The notes below the pieces were generated by a model that saw only the letters and a list, made by a program, of their open reading frames with translations, made no database searches and was not told where the DNA came from. A program made the position numbers and the translations under genes. DNA of 64,000 nt from Lycorma delicatula. Lineage: Eukaryota; Arthropoda; Insecta; Hemiptera; Fulgoridae. The stretch covers positions 17,252,501 through 17,316,500 of the forward strand of contig NC_134460.1 of assembly GCF_047948215.1 (NCBI RefSeq), in the 5' to 3' direction. This document shows, piece by piece, positions 49,541 to 61,719 of the stretch; the stretch's first letter is position 1, and every line of letters starts with the position of its first letter.

Positions 49541-50222
49541 AAAATATGCTCCTAGTGCGTCACGCGCTCAACAAGCGCCACAGTTATAAAAAAAAAAAAT
49601 GTACAGACACAAAATTTATACGATTACTTACAAAATAACTTTTTTTGGTCAAAATATTAAGCTCAAAGTAAAAAATTAGTTAATATACCCAAAGTTATGT
49701 ATAAAATATCTTGAACTGAACGAGTAGTTCTATGTGCTCCATAGAAATTCACGTTCATTTATTTTCTTGATAGAAATTTTAAATTATAAAAATGAAAAAA
49801 ACGTTAAATAATTAGTAAAAATAATTAAACTGTTTCAAAAATATTCCAGATTACTAAACACAATGAATAAAATGAACTAAACGAAAAAATGAATGTGTAG
49901 ACATAGCTGAAGAAAAAATAGATACAAACTTCCACACGCATGACATAGCGTTACCTATACTTTCCCCTTCTTCCCATGCATATGTATATGGTCTCATTTT
50001 CGTTTGGACCAACTATAGTTTGTTTTCAATCAGGTACAACTTCTGCTAAAAATTAATGGATTGGGATGGACGACTTCATGATAAAACTTCCTTGTTCTGG
50101 TATAGTAAATTTTCACAGTAATTTATTTTCAAAAAATGTAATTAAATTTACATGACAAACAACGGTTCAAAAAATAAAAAGAAAATGAAAAGAAACTGGT
50201 ATAACAGTATTGAAATACAATT
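49541..50222. other. AT-rich spacer between two SINEs
   Basis: Nothing recognised. Confidence 0.55.
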
Positions 50223-50231
50223 TAAAACATT

Positions 50232-50540
50232 TTTTTTCTATTTAGTCTCCGGGAATCACCGTAAGAACGGTGAAGGTAGACGGGAATCCTCTGCTTCAGA
50301 GGATGATAAGTAAGAGTGTAAGTGAGGCATAGTCTTGTACAGTCTGAGATCGACCATTTCTGAGATGTGTGGTTAATTGAAACCCAACCACCAAAGAACA
50401 TCGATATCCACGATCTAGTATTCAAATCCGTGTAAAAATAACTACCTTTACTAGGAATTAAACCTTAGAACTCTAGAATTCGAAATCAGCTGATTTAGGA
50501 AGACAAGTACATCACTAGACCAACCCGGTGAGTTACACTC
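50232..50540 (-). mobile_element. tRNA-derived SINE, family 1, copy C
   Basis: Minus-strand copy with 9-bp duplications taaaacatt at 50223-50231 and 50541-50549. The A box (tggtctagtgatg) is kept and the B-box region is mutated (ggtttaattcc). Near the 3' end a small inverted duplication (tcctctgaagcagagga) is peculiar to this copy. Confidence 0.92.
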
Positions 50541-50549
50541 TAAAACATT

Positions 50550-52124
50550 GGATGGCTGCAAGTGAACGGTTTTAAACAGCAAGATCGTAATCTACGTTGT
50601 GGTGATAAGACATACAGAATGTTTTGTATGTAATAAAAGTTGAATTAAAATATATTAATCAATGGAAATTGTAATCTTATCATCTATTAGCAGTAAAAGT
50701 TCATAAAATTATAATTGTTTAATAAAAATGTTAAAAAATTAAAAAAATATTTTCCATTTAACATGGTAGCATTTAAATACTACAAGAATGAATGACGTAC
50801 TATTAATATTAAAAAAAATCAATAAATCTTTATCTACGTCTAGTTCTCATGGTACGGGCGCACGCACTCACACACAGACACACACATACACATGTAATAC
50901 TCACAAAAACATACAAATATTCATACCTATTCACAACAAGTAACAGTTTATTCTTTCAAGAGTTTATTCTAACTCTTGAAAAGTAAGATGACTGAAAAAA
51001 AAAAATACTTCTAAAAAATTAAACGTATAAAATAAGCTCTTTTAATCCTCATAATTTCAAAGTTATTCTACAGTTCATTTCACTTTTCATATTAAGTACT
51101 GGAGGGAATCTGAACTGCCTTTACTTCATCAGCAATAAACCCTAGAATAAAAAATAATATGCAGCATGTTTTGTTTAATTTAATTCCGATGGAAAAAAGT
51201 CATTACGAAAACACTTGAAAAGATTCAATGTAAAAAAAAGTCGGCTTATAGAATTTCACATTGGATACTGGTTTAATTCTTTAAGTTATCATTAAATTTA
51301 CGAACCACTGCTAGTAAAAACTCAAAAATACAAAAAAAACCCAAAATATTCAAAGTAAATTTGATGTTTTCACGTATTTCGTATAAAATAAAATCCACAG
51401 AATTAATGAAATTTTATTCAAATACGTTTTCAGAAAAAGTTTAAAATTTACAAAAGTTACCCATACAAATGTTATTCCATATTTTTATTTTTTTATTTTA
51501 GTGACCGAACACTAAATTAATTTAGGTATCTTTTTTAAAATGTGTTTTTAAATTTTCTTAAAACCATATGAAACTGACTAAGCCAGTGGTATTGGTCTTT
51601 GTATATTCTCATCCTATCGATTATCCCTTGTACTATTTTACTAATAGCGCCGTACTGGAATTCCAGCATTTTTGTCATCCTACATGAAATTACTGAAAAA
51701 AAGTGTTTACGCTTTATAAACTGACGAGAATTTTTTTTTCAGATATGTTAAATTTCAATAATACAGATTTATATCTGATCACTGGAGGGTGTGAGATTCA
51801 GTAAACTTTCTATACGTTATAAATTAATTATAAAGAATAAATCTCCAGAAATTTTAAAACAGAACATTAATTTCCAGTAAAAAATTTATTACAAAGGCAT
51901 GTATTACAATGTGTATTTATGCGTGCATAAATGTGTGATTGTGCACGATTAAGGGACAATATTACACAAAAGAGTTATATATAGGATCATTTTCCGCCAG
52001 TAATGGTGATATTTTTACTCGTCTACAGAAAACAAAAAGAAGATGCTCCAGTATTTATCTGAAAGCATAAAGGAAAACTCTGTAAAAATACATCAATCAC
52101 AATTTATTTCTATCTACCAGTCTC
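50550..52124. other. AT-rich intergenic stretch, nothing recognised
   Basis: A short CA-rich run lies at 50868-50893. No gene. Confidence 0.55.
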
Positions 52125-52265
52125 TCTTTAATATCAAAGCGACTATTCCTCCAAGATGCCTTAATATGTGGCATATAAGTTTTAACTATATTTTTCCAAA
52201 TGCTTCTTTCTTCATCAATTTGCCACAACACCTCTTCATTTTTATCCACCCAACTGATTTTTTGT
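52125..52265 (-). mobile_element. RTE-like LINE scrap, third copy
   Basis: Shares long blocks with 25790-25945 in the same orientation, for example aaagcgactattcc, gatgcctta, tatttttccaaatgcttctt and tatccaccca(a/t)ctgattttt, with several small deletions. It corresponds to the C-terminal coding part. The plus-strand open frame 52043-52312 crossing it is a shadow. Confidence 0.85.
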
Positions 52266-52478
52266 TTTATATTATTAAATTACACAACAGTAATATAACT
52301 ATCAGAAGATAATAACTTATTTAATACAGAGCATAACGAAATAAAAATCTTGAAGTCATTGATTTAAAATTTTCGAGTAGATTTAAAGTAGGGGTTATAA
52401 GTATAAATAAAAATTATGTTTATCTATTTATATTATTAAAAACTACTCGCAGACTAATTTTGTTTATGTAAATAAAAA
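52266..52478. other. AT-rich spacer
   Basis: Nothing recognised. Confidence 0.5.
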
Positions 52479-52589
52479 TAACGGGAGTACAAAAAAAATC
52501 GGGGTTTTAAATTTATTTATTATCTCTTACTATAAATTTCAGTAATGAATCACAAATAAAGCGAAAGAGTAACTGTTTTATATTTTCAA

Positions 52590-53700
52590 TGTGGAAGCCT
52601 ATCGTCATCCAGTACACGTCCAACCGATAGAACAGTTGGTCCGAAATGTTATAACCAGCATGTCTGGAGTAAAGCAACGACGGTTGTTTGAATCCTGCGC
52701 CTCAAATCGGATACATCAGAGGCAAATAAAAAATATTATTTACACTCGTAAAACCCCAAAGGAAAGAATCATATAGGGTCAAATCGGGTGACTGTGAAGA
52801 CAACCGCAAACATACTCTGCCATCCGGTCCATTCCGATCGATCCAGCGGTAGGGTAAAACATAATTTAATTGATCCCGTAAAAAATTGTGTTCCAGTGAG
52901 GAGGCGCACCATTTTGTGGCCAAATAAAGTTCTCTGCTCCATCTTGCAGTTGAGGAAAGAACCATGTACGCAGAATGTGTGCGAATAAACAACTCCTATT
53001 ACGTATATGTATAACTTCAGCGAGAAAGAAAATCACCTTTCTGTTGGGATACTGCACAGAAAAAAGTTTATTCTTGGGAGTTCATGGGGTTTCCTGACCC
53101 CCAAGTACAACCCAGCGGGTTGGTCTAGTGGTGAACTCGTCATCGTCAATCACTTGATTTCAAAGTCGAAAGTTCTAAGATTTGAATCTTAGTATAAATC
53201 TTAGTATAAAAGTAACTACTTATACGGATTTGAATACAAGATCGTGAATACCGGTATTCTTTAGCGGTCGGGTTTCAATTATCCACACATCTCAGGAACA
53301 GTTGACGGGGGACTGTCCAAGACTAAACTTCATTCACATTCATACATATCATCCTGATTCATTCTCTGAAGTAATACTTTACGTGGTTTCGGAGGCTAAA
53401 TCGAAAAAGAGACCACCCAAGTACGGATATTATGTACTTTTAACTTAACCACTAGATGAAACGTTAACTCAGCATTAACACATACGATCTAAAAACGTGT
53501 CCAGCTTCACGGTGCAACATATCCACTGCAAAGCTGGCAAGCACAGCGTAGTCGGTAGCCTTCAAACCTATGGATGTAATAGGTAGGAATACGTATGTAA
53601 ACGTTTCCTTAAAATATCCATGCTGTTTCCTAACAAATCTTTTAGGACTACACAGGAAACACTCCCTGACCACATTCAGCATTTTCTTCAGACATCCTTG
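52590..53700 (-). pseudogene. Tc3-like transposase, broken and interrupted by a SINE
   Basis: On the minus strand the N-terminal part (MLNVVRECFLCSPKRFVRKQ, 53464-53682) is followed by a gap or decay. Past the SINE site come FPQLQDGAENFIWPQNGAPPHW (second catalytic block, with Asn where the Asp usually lies), then YRWIDRNGPDGRVCLR, SPDLTLYDSFLWGFTS (third catalytic block), and IQTTVVALLQT. The SINE sits in the codons just after the family's WG motif. Several frame changes and stops are also present. Certainly inactive. Confidence 0.82.
53109..53415 (+). mobile_element. tRNA-derived SINE, family 1, copy D, inside the transposon
   Basis: Perfect 9-bp duplication cccaagtac at 53100-53108 and 53416-53424. 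A box tggtctagtggtg is present; the B box is mutated (agatttgaatctt, with an adjacent duplication of atcttagtataaa). It keeps the shared body ggtcgggtttcaattatccacac and the tail ggaggctaaatcg. It entered the transposon at 52481-54018 after that element was in place. Confidence 0.93.
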
Positions 53701-54020
53701 GTTATCTTGTAATCTCTCATTTACACAGTCATACTATCGTTTCAAACCGATTATGCCATCGGAGGATGTTATTGTAACTTGGAGATCAAAGTAAAAAACT
53801 CCTATAGAACCTCCACTGCAAAACATTGAAGACTTTTTGTTCAGGAATCCCCACCATTACTATTGGCGCTGCCAAGCGGAAAGATAGGCAATCTATCTAT
53901 GACCAGAACGCAACAACCCTTTTGCACTTTGATTTTAGCCTTAATCAACATTATACACCTCATCCAAAAGATTTTATAACAAATTAAAACCCCGATATTA
54001 TTTTTTTGTACACCAGGTTA

Positions 54021-55424
54021 TTTTAATTTTATATAAATTGGATGGAAGATCTTTCAGATACTACGGTCATTTATAAAAAAAATAGAAACGAAAGCATAGT
54101 AAACTCATTCTGGTAAGCTGGAATATTATACTGTGCAAAGAGATAATAGTTTTTTTATTTGGTTTAATAGTGGTGAATATTTTTAAAGAAACAAATTGTT
54201 TTTTCTCTTTTTTTTTGATCAAAGAAAAATTAGTAATATAAATGCATGGAAATGTCAGAAAATTTAGCTTACTATAACTTTAACACGATTCATAGTTACC
54301 TGTACAAAATAATGGAGTCAACTTTTCTGTTTTGAAAACCCTTTCTAGGTTTTTGAAGTAATCTAAACGTCTAACATAATATTTTCAACGTAAAACAATG
54401 AAAAATAATCGTTTAAGTCTATAAACGAATCGAATGTTTTTTAAAATGAAATTTCGACACAGCATGATACCGTGGCAGTACGACTGAAAACATTTTAATA
54501 GAAATTGTCAAACTGTGTGTGACAAGTTATTTGTTAACAGATAAAAACCGTACAATCGTATTTGACATATACGTTTCGGTACTGAACAAAACAGTGAAAT
54601 CAAAAATTACGATACCATATATAAATACATATATTATTTAAATGTCGTAATACTACAAATATAAAAATTTATAGAAAAAATACTTAATATTTTCTCTACA
54701 CACAATACTTTTTATGGTACTAATTTTAATAAAGTATTATTTGTATCGACAGGATAATTCACTCAACAAAAAAAATGATTAACTCAAAGAAATTACGTTT
54801 TTTATGTATTTTTGTCGTTTAATTCATAATTCATAATTTAGAAAAATATTTTTGTTTTACGATGTGCATTAGACCTAGATTTTTCTCTTGCGTAGTTTAA
54901 ATAAATATTAAAATATATAATCTAACATTTATAATCAAATTAATTAAACTTTTAACAAAATGATTTATATTTATTATTTATTTTTGTTCGATGACAGATA
55001 AGTATTATGATAAAAGTGACTGAAAAAAAACACAAATTATAGTTGCTCAAAAAAATAAAAATAAATTTCAATGCTCTGTGATCAACTTTTCAATTATTTC
55101 AAAACTGTCTGTTTTTTTCTGAAAATGATAAGCCGATTTAGTAAGCGAAGATTATTAAAAGTATTGAAAAACAAAAATAATAGTCTCAAACAAATAATTT
55201 TAATGCCATCCAAAACAGGAGTTTCAAAATTATTTAATATATTTTAAAAAGTTATTTTTAAATTCATTTAAAGCTCTTTTATTAAAATGAACATAAACTG
55301 AATGCCATATAAAAATACTGTGGATTATTTTGATATTTAAACAAAAAAATGATATATTAAGTAACTTCAAGAATCAAATTTTTTATTTAGCATGATAAAT
55401 TGTTTTGGAACATTTTACTAAATC
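54021..55424. other. AT-rich intergenic stretch, nothing recognised
   Basis: No gene or named element on either strand. Confidence 0.55.
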
Positions 55425-56450
55425 CAGTGTTTCTCAACCTGAGGGGTACTCCCAACCGGGGAAGCGTGATAACACTAAATGGGAAGGGGGGGGCGAGCAT
55501 ATCGAAAAGAAAATATTAAAAAATGTATTAATTTACTGAAAGGAAAGCAAAACAAAATACATTCTGACATAATAAAAAACATACATATTTACACTAATAT
55601 AATACACTTATAAATAAGATTTTATCAGTACTGTACAGTGTATTAAAAATTAACTATCAATACTAAATTAAAAACAAGTTTAATAATTATTGGTGACTCC
55701 CTTAGAACTGTCTTGCAGAGCAAAGCTTTTTGAAGGAAGATTTATTAGAAACAGACACTCTATCTATACTGGCTGAGATCTATATTTTGTCTTCAAGGCA
55801 GCCACCGCAGAAAATCCGGTTTCACAAAGGGTGTTGTAAATGGTAATAGTATACGAAATTCTCTTGTTTTCAGTGCAGAAAACACATCATCCACCCCCAC
55901 CCGAAATGCAAAAAGTCAATTATTTATTACAAAATTGTCTTTTGATTTCCCCATTTGCCGTAAAGTCTATGAAGATTTCTTTTTCGGGAGTATTTTGAAA
56001 TGAATCCCTAATCCACTCGTAACAAAGTTGTCTTCACAAAAAAAAAACTTTTAAAATCCGTTTCCAGCATGGCGAAATGATTTTCAGCGGTTACAAAAAC
56101 AAATTTCACATACTGTTCTTCAGCCTTGTAAGTTTTAACAGATTCATCCACTTTTTAAAATATTTCTTAAAATCTCAAATATTTGCTTTACATTTTTGCT
56201 CTACAATTTCAATTTTCTACAAAAACATTAACTTCACTCACTCGTATCCAACATATGTGTACTTCCCTCTTGGAGATGAAGATTCAGGTATTTAATTTTT
56301 CGAATACGTCAATCAAGCAGCTCAATTCCATCACAAATAAACCATCTAGAAGGTTTTATTCTTCTAGAAAAATCGCGATTTCATTTCTAAATTCATAAAC
56401 ACGTTGCAAACATTTCCCACGTGATAATCACCTTGCCTCGCAATAAAGTA
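55425..56450 (-). mobile_element. hAT transposon relic (ZBED/SCAN3-like transposase)
   Basis: The low-coordinate end starts cagtgtttctcaacct, a terminal motif of a common hAT group. The minus strand carries decayed transposase remnants. From 56430 downward these are RVYEFRNEIAIFLEE, DESVKTYKAEEQYVKFVFV and AENHFAMLETDFKS, and near 55780-55860 ETGFSAVAALKTKYRS. That last block is the C-terminal dimerisation segment of hAT transposases. Many stops and frameshifts. The N-terminal zinc finger end and the other terminus were not found. Plus-strand open frames here are shadows. Confidence 0.8.
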
Positions 56451-56479
56451 GTAACGCTGAATATAATCCTTATATGATC

Positions 56480-56800
56480 CATTGTTGTGGGTGGTGAAGT
56501 TTGATTCCCTTCTGTGGCTGAGATTGTCTGGCGGGTGGTGTCATCGTGGCTTATACCGACGATGAGCTGGATGAGCAGAGGCTCGATGGGCTAGTCGAAG
56601 GAAGCTGGCGGAGGGAGACTGAGTTCCGAGCCACCCAGGCATGCAGAATACTTGAGTTTTGGGGTCATCAACGTAAGATGACGTTCAACCCGGAGAAAAT
56701 GGTTTTTAAAGGCAGTTTGGGGGTGAGGCGTCAGATTCGTGTTTCAATCAGGCCTTCGTATTAAGTATGTTCAGATTCAAAAGTACCTGATTTTTTTTAC
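56480..56800 (+). mobile_element. R1-like LINE scrap: reverse transcriptase motif C region
   Basis: VAYTDDELDE (56546 on) matches the catalytic YADD block with Ala changed to Thr. It is followed by FRATQACRILEFWGHQRKMTFNPEKMVFK, typical of R1-group LINEs, then GSLGVRRQIRV. Just after a frame change, RIKYVQIQKYL matches the next conserved block. The GC-richer composition differs from the surroundings. It could derive from the same family as 7700-9212, but the two do not overlap in coding region. The Met at 56546 is internal. Confidence 0.75.
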
Positions 56801-56839
56801 AATCAGAGGTTAATAATTATTAATAAAGCAATAAGTTTA

Positions 56840-57310
56840 AATTAAAAAAAGGAGATGAAGTCAGATTTGAACCGATATGTCTTCCTCTTGTAAGAGCCAA
56901 ATATTTCGTTAATTAAAATTCTATTTCGCTGTAACTGTGGAACCAATGAAATTAAATACCACTTTTTATATATCGTTGAAAAGCTCTCAGTGAGGGCTTA
57001 TTACTGCACTAAAGAAAAAGCTCAAAATCCATTTTTTTGGATTTTGTGCTTTTTTGGACACTTTTGGTTCAGTCGATTGCAATTAAAACGGGAGGTGCAC
57101 AATTAGATGTGACAACAGTTCTAAATCCCAAATTTCAACATCCTACGGCTAATCGTTTTTAAGTTATGCGAGATACATACGTACAAGCCGAAACTACACA
57201 AAATGGATTCAGGGATTGCCAAAATTGGTATTTCAATTGTAATTTGAGAACCGAAATTTTTCACGATCACAATACTTCCTTTACTTTGTATAAAAATGAA
57301 ATATCTAAAG
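56840..57310 (-). repeat. Non-coding repeat with tRNA-like 3' end
   Basis: On the minus strand it runs from a region with gtaaaggaagtattgtgatc, through agttatgcgag-like segments (cgcataacttaaaaacg), to atatcggttcaaatctgact, a B-box-like motif. A T run ends it, like a Pol III terminator. Only one copy is present, so the limits are uncertain. No coding potential seen. Confidence 0.5.
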
Positions 57311-59090
57311 TTATTTTTGTACATCAGTACATGGTAATGTAATTTTAAGAATTAACATAATTATTTAGTGCTATAAAATTTGAGTAAAGAATGAATAAAA
57401 GTAGATTTAAAAAAAAAAAAAAAAAATAAGTAATCGCTTTTAATACGCCAATAAACACAATAAATAATATTTTTTTAACTTGAATCATATGTGCTATAAA
57501 CGTTTATGTAACCAGTGTTTATAACACTTAATAATTTATTTTATAGCACACATATTACAATATAAATTACATAATATTTTCTTACGCAAATGTAAAAACC
57601 TTTCAATTTAATCTGTTTTCCATTTAATCTTCTTTAGAAGAAAAGGGTGAATGGAAGTAGCGGAAGAAGGGGGAATCCGTAAAGCAGAAAGAGTAAGAAG
57701 GACATTGATTGATTGATTAATCGTCTTTACTTAAGGAGCGAAGTTAGAACCTTATTGGTCCTCTCTTCCACTCAACTTCCAAAATACTTTCTGTCTAAGT
57801 GTTTGTGCGTATATACATGAATTTTAGCCGGAAAAGAGAATAATTCTTATTGCTAACTTTTCACAATAGATTGACTTTCTTTTAGAGATAGAAAAAAAAA
57901 ACAGCTTTTAATTATATTCTTACTACTGAGATCCTAATTTTTGGAATAAAAACTATTAGCTTATATTAGAATTAAAAAGATTTCCTGGAATTAAATCGGT
58001 ATTAATCTTTAATTAATTTACTGTAACACTGATTTACAGCAAATATATTTCTTTCTTTTTATTTTAATCTATGTAAATAAATTATAAAAATTTTCCGTTA
58101 TTATTTCCGATCTGACTTCGAAGGACAGTCCTTAGATTAAAATTTAAGCTGAATGTTCGTGAAATTATGATACTTTTGTCGAAGGTTTTCCATTCTTCAG
58201 CTGGATAAAATATGTTTTGACTACAATCTCCATACATTACTTGAAAAAATAGAAGTCAAGTTCTTTAGAGAGAAGTGACTGGTTAAATGAAGGTTATTTA
58301 GAGGAACAATGTTTTCGATCAAACGTCAGCTTTTTATCAAATTTTCAAGGCTGCACCTTTACCTATAGAAAAGACGTATATAACTAGGTAAAAAAATATC
58401 AACGGGTTATAGTCAGGGTGTGGAATTGACCTTAAGAGGAAAGTGTCTTAGAATACCGTTCAAATTTTATAAAAATATCTTCCCGTTTTTACTTACGTAA
58501 TAAGGCATGGCCAAGAGAAAAAAGCAAAATTTCAAACAGAGGAAATAAGAATGATTCAATCTTTTAATGGATACATTCGGTTGGAGAATTTAGAATTAGA
58601 ATATTCACAGAGTATTAGGAATTCCGGCTTTAATTGCTATAATAAATTTAAAGAGAAAAATTAGAAAATGTATAAAGCGTATGCCATTAAGGAAAGATGC
58701 TTTTAGAAGTCATAAGATTCTAATCAGAAGAAAGAAGAGAAGTTAACACACCTTGGAAGAGGTGATCAGATTCAGTATTTTAAGAGTGAGATATGGACCA
58801 GATCAGAGAGAGATGTCTATCCGTGGGAAGAAGAAAAAGAAGTTACCTAAAAAAAAATGAAAAATTTCGTTAATGTGCACTTACAAAATTCTACCATTAA
58901 ACCCTTTTAAAATAACAAGATAGTTTTACTAAAGGTTTAACTCATCTCCGTTATTGACAACCATAATGCCGATTACTTCATAAGTGTGAAGCAGTAATAT
59001 CAATCCGCCGTATGAGTACGGCGGTATGAGTAGTCAATAACGCCCGGTCCATGGTCGTTGGAGATGAACACACACATATACATATATACA
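57311..59090. other. Intergenic stretch, nothing coding recognised
   Basis: Contains an (attg)n run near 57708-57720 and an 8-bp GC hairpin ccgccgta-tgag-tacggcgg at 59005-59024. No gene or named element. Confidence 0.5.
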
Positions 59091-59600
59091 CATACAGAAG
59101 TGATTCACGAATAATGTGACAAATTGTCAGGACATGTTTTACAAGTGAAAATCAAAAATAAAGTTTATATAAATATAGGTTCTCAAACGTTTCATTACTG
59201 ACTGTGACCGACGAATAATTTAGCCCTAACTTCTATGCCTTCCGTAAAATTAATTCAGACTATAATACTTGGAATCCAAATTAAGGGCAAATTCAGTGGT
59301 TTTAAATCAAATTTGATCTGAAAAGAAAAATACGCTCCAGAACGGTATTTCAGTAATTTTCGAAAAATATAGAGTAAAAGACAAAAGATTAAGGGTCCCA
59401 AAACCCAGTTCTATGTTTGGGGTATAATAACATAGTTAAATAGGTAATAAGCACATAAAAGTTTTATACAAAACTTCTACAGAATTTGATTCTGAGTAAA
59501 ATTGTATTAATTAAGTCCAAAAAAAAAAATATATAATCCTAAATATAAACGCAAGAATTTCGAAGTTTATTAAAAGCAAAGCATATCAAAATGTAACAAA
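59091..59600 (+). repeat. Unnamed dispersed repeat, copy 2
   Basis: Direct copy of 36236-36700 about 23 kb away, with many point changes and small indels spread along its length. A CA/TA simple repeat precedes both copies. Just beyond, at 59721-59766, the opposite strand repeats ataggttc-ggaaacgcttc, similar to the taggttctcaaacgtttc inside this copy. This may mean the full element has inverted parts. Confidence 0.7.
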
Positions 59601-61590
59601 TTTCAAGTAGATATTAAACAAAACAAAATTTTCATTATTTCTTTGCTGCGTATAACACCGCACCAAACATTTACGTGGAAAACCCAGCGCTGGCCACCAG
59701 GTTTTGGAGCGTACAGTGCTGAACGCTTCGTTAGTTTCGCCAAGAAGCGTTTCCGAACCTATATTTTTTTATTAAAAGAAAAAAATGCCTAAAAATATAT
59801 TTTTTGCAGATAAAATCCAGGAGATACCTGCCAGCGTCCTGAACAATCTCTGCATCCTAGTAAGAAGATTCTTTATCTCTTTTATTTTTTGTTTATACAG
59901 TTACACTGTATTAATACAGTGTAACTGTACTTTTACGCTTTGTGGTACATACGTTTCTGCTTGGATAGCACCAGAGGAAGTAGCCATACTAAATTAAATC
60001 TAGTGCCATTTCATGGCAGGCCATGAAACATCGAATTGGAACAATAAACGATCTGTGAATAATTTAGGAGTGTTAAAAGTAATTTTGAAAATGGAGTTAA
60101 TTCCAAAACCGTCAACTACGGATATTAGATTGACAATGATAGGAAGAGAAGAAAATAGCATTAAAATCAATTATGATAATCCTAGCGGAAATACGAAATA
60201 TTGAGAAATCTTTGACCTATGTATACTTTAACTCATAAATTATTATCCTCGCTGTCTCATGAGAATTAATAGCAAAATATTTTTTTTTTGAGAAGGAACC
60301 CTGGTTTTCTAAAAAGTTACGCACCATTTTCATCTAGTGTTGGACTATAATCGTAACTGCAACGCCGACATAGTTTTTGAAGTGCGATCTTATGATATAT
60401 AAAATGAAATACCAGACCGGACTTTAATTTATTCGTTGTGTACCGCAATCTTACTTGAACTAATTTAGACTTCTCATTAGTCCAGTAGCGAAAAGTTTGT
60501 TTGTTGATAAAATTTCAGAATGTAAAACGCGTTTGATCGGTCATAACCATAATCTCTATAACGACTTCCTGGTTAATCATTAAAAAAAATTGTTTACCAA
60601 CCAAACAGGTTCAAACACTCAGGTATCCAGGTTAAAAGGTAGATCCTGTTGTAGAATTTTAAAAACGGTTGGTTTTGCATACTAAAAGAAACTGCTTTTT
60701 TTCTAAGTCCTGGCCGAAAGAACTGACCAGATTATGGTCTTATCTTTAATAAAGAAGCATAGTGAATTAAATTTAAGACTAAAAATGTATTGTTTCAGCT
60801 AGGAATAGATGCCAATACGTGAGCGAAGGTGCAGTGAGCTGCCACAACGAAATCGCTACTTTTGAAGAAGGCATATAAGCACCAAAACGAATGGATAGTG
60901 CTCCTGTCTTCAATAGTCTAATGAAACTTTACAGGGTACGCCCACTAAACTTTTACGCTGTACGCCCTACTTCTAGGGCGTTGCATTATTCAAGATAACG
61001 AACGCACATACTTCTCCCTCCAACGAGCAATCTATTGAAATTTCATGACCTAAGTCCCTCCAAACTTTATAGTATACTCTCCATTGCTTACTGCCTTATC
61101 ATAAAAAAACTCATAAATCTGAAAAATGCCAATATTATACAAAATACTGCAAATTAGTAGATGGTTCAAATAACATTATCAAGAACATATTCACGATTGC
61201 TTTCGTTCACGGAAATTCGTCTAGAGTAGCCTACTAGTGTTGGTGTCCGGCTTTATGAACTGATGTTATCAAATTTTAACGCCTTTATTTATTCAATAAG
61301 TATCATTTTTTTTTTTTTTTTTTAGTTTTTAAACCATAAATATTGTAAAAAAGTACGAAATTAGAGAAATAATAATTTCGTGATTGCCGAAAATAAACTC
61401 ATTAATAACAGATAAATATTAAAAATTAAAAAACACGACTGCCATATAAAAAATTGATGAGAACATTGATTTTTGATATAGGATAATTACTAATATAAGA
61501 TAAAAAGAACGTGCGACTGACAATTTTGTATACGGTACTTGTATATAGTATAATTTTTATTTTTTATTTTTTTAAACATATATATATATA
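59601..61590. other. Intergenic stretch with two small open frames, no gene recognised
   Basis: Open frames at 59785-59997 (which reads through the 34-bp palindrome) and 60013-60204 show no family I can name. The segment around 59800-59870 (ADKIQEIPASVLNNL) faintly resembles a transposase C-terminus, too weakly to call. 60900-61300 also holds nothing recognised. Confidence 0.4.
59896..59929. repeat. Perfect 34-bp palindrome
   Basis: tacagttacactgtatt (59896-59912) is followed with no spacer by its exact reverse complement (59913-59929). A perfect spacerless palindrome of this length is unusual even in AT-rich DNA. Confidence 0.92.
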
Positions 61591-61596
61591 TATTTA

Positions 61597-61644
61597 TACA
61601 GCCTATGTAATTTCCAGTAAAGCAAGGAATCAAACGCGGGGTCA
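61597..61644 (-). repeat. SINE family 3 fragment, copy 1
   Basis: Shares cagccta, ttccagtaaagcaagga and aaacgcggggtc with 61720-61767. On the minus strand this is a B-box-like region and 3' flank. The 5' part is missing. Confidence 0.5.
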
Positions 61645-61719
61645 TTCAAAGAGAAATAATACCAACAGGTTTAAAATCAGTTATAGGTTTAAATAAGTTA
61701 TAGATTTGACTTTTTTTAA

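Larger units (their letters stand above)
52481..54018 (-). mobile_element. Tc3-like DNA transposon, decayed, with nested SINE
   Basis: Its ends form imperfect inverted repeats: acgggagtac, an A run, then tcggggttttaaattt at 52481-52516, against the complement of 53981-54018, which reads acctggtgtac, A-rich, then tcggggttttaattt. TA flanks both (52479-52480 and 54019-54020). The transposase remnants run on the minus strand. Without the SINE at 53109-53415 and its duplicated site it is about 1.2 kb, normal for the family. It is a third subfamily, distinct from those at 1-416 and 20217-21536. Confidence 0.85.

Noticed and set aside
49363..49638. 91-residue open frame
   Set aside because: It starts inside SINE copy B and continues into flanking sequence.
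56077..56398. Two overlapping plus-strand open frames of about 70 residues
   Set aside because: Antisense to the hAT transposase relic.
59785..59997. 70-residue open frame near the long palindrome
   Set aside because: Resemblance to a transposase tail is too weak, and the frame reads through the palindrome.
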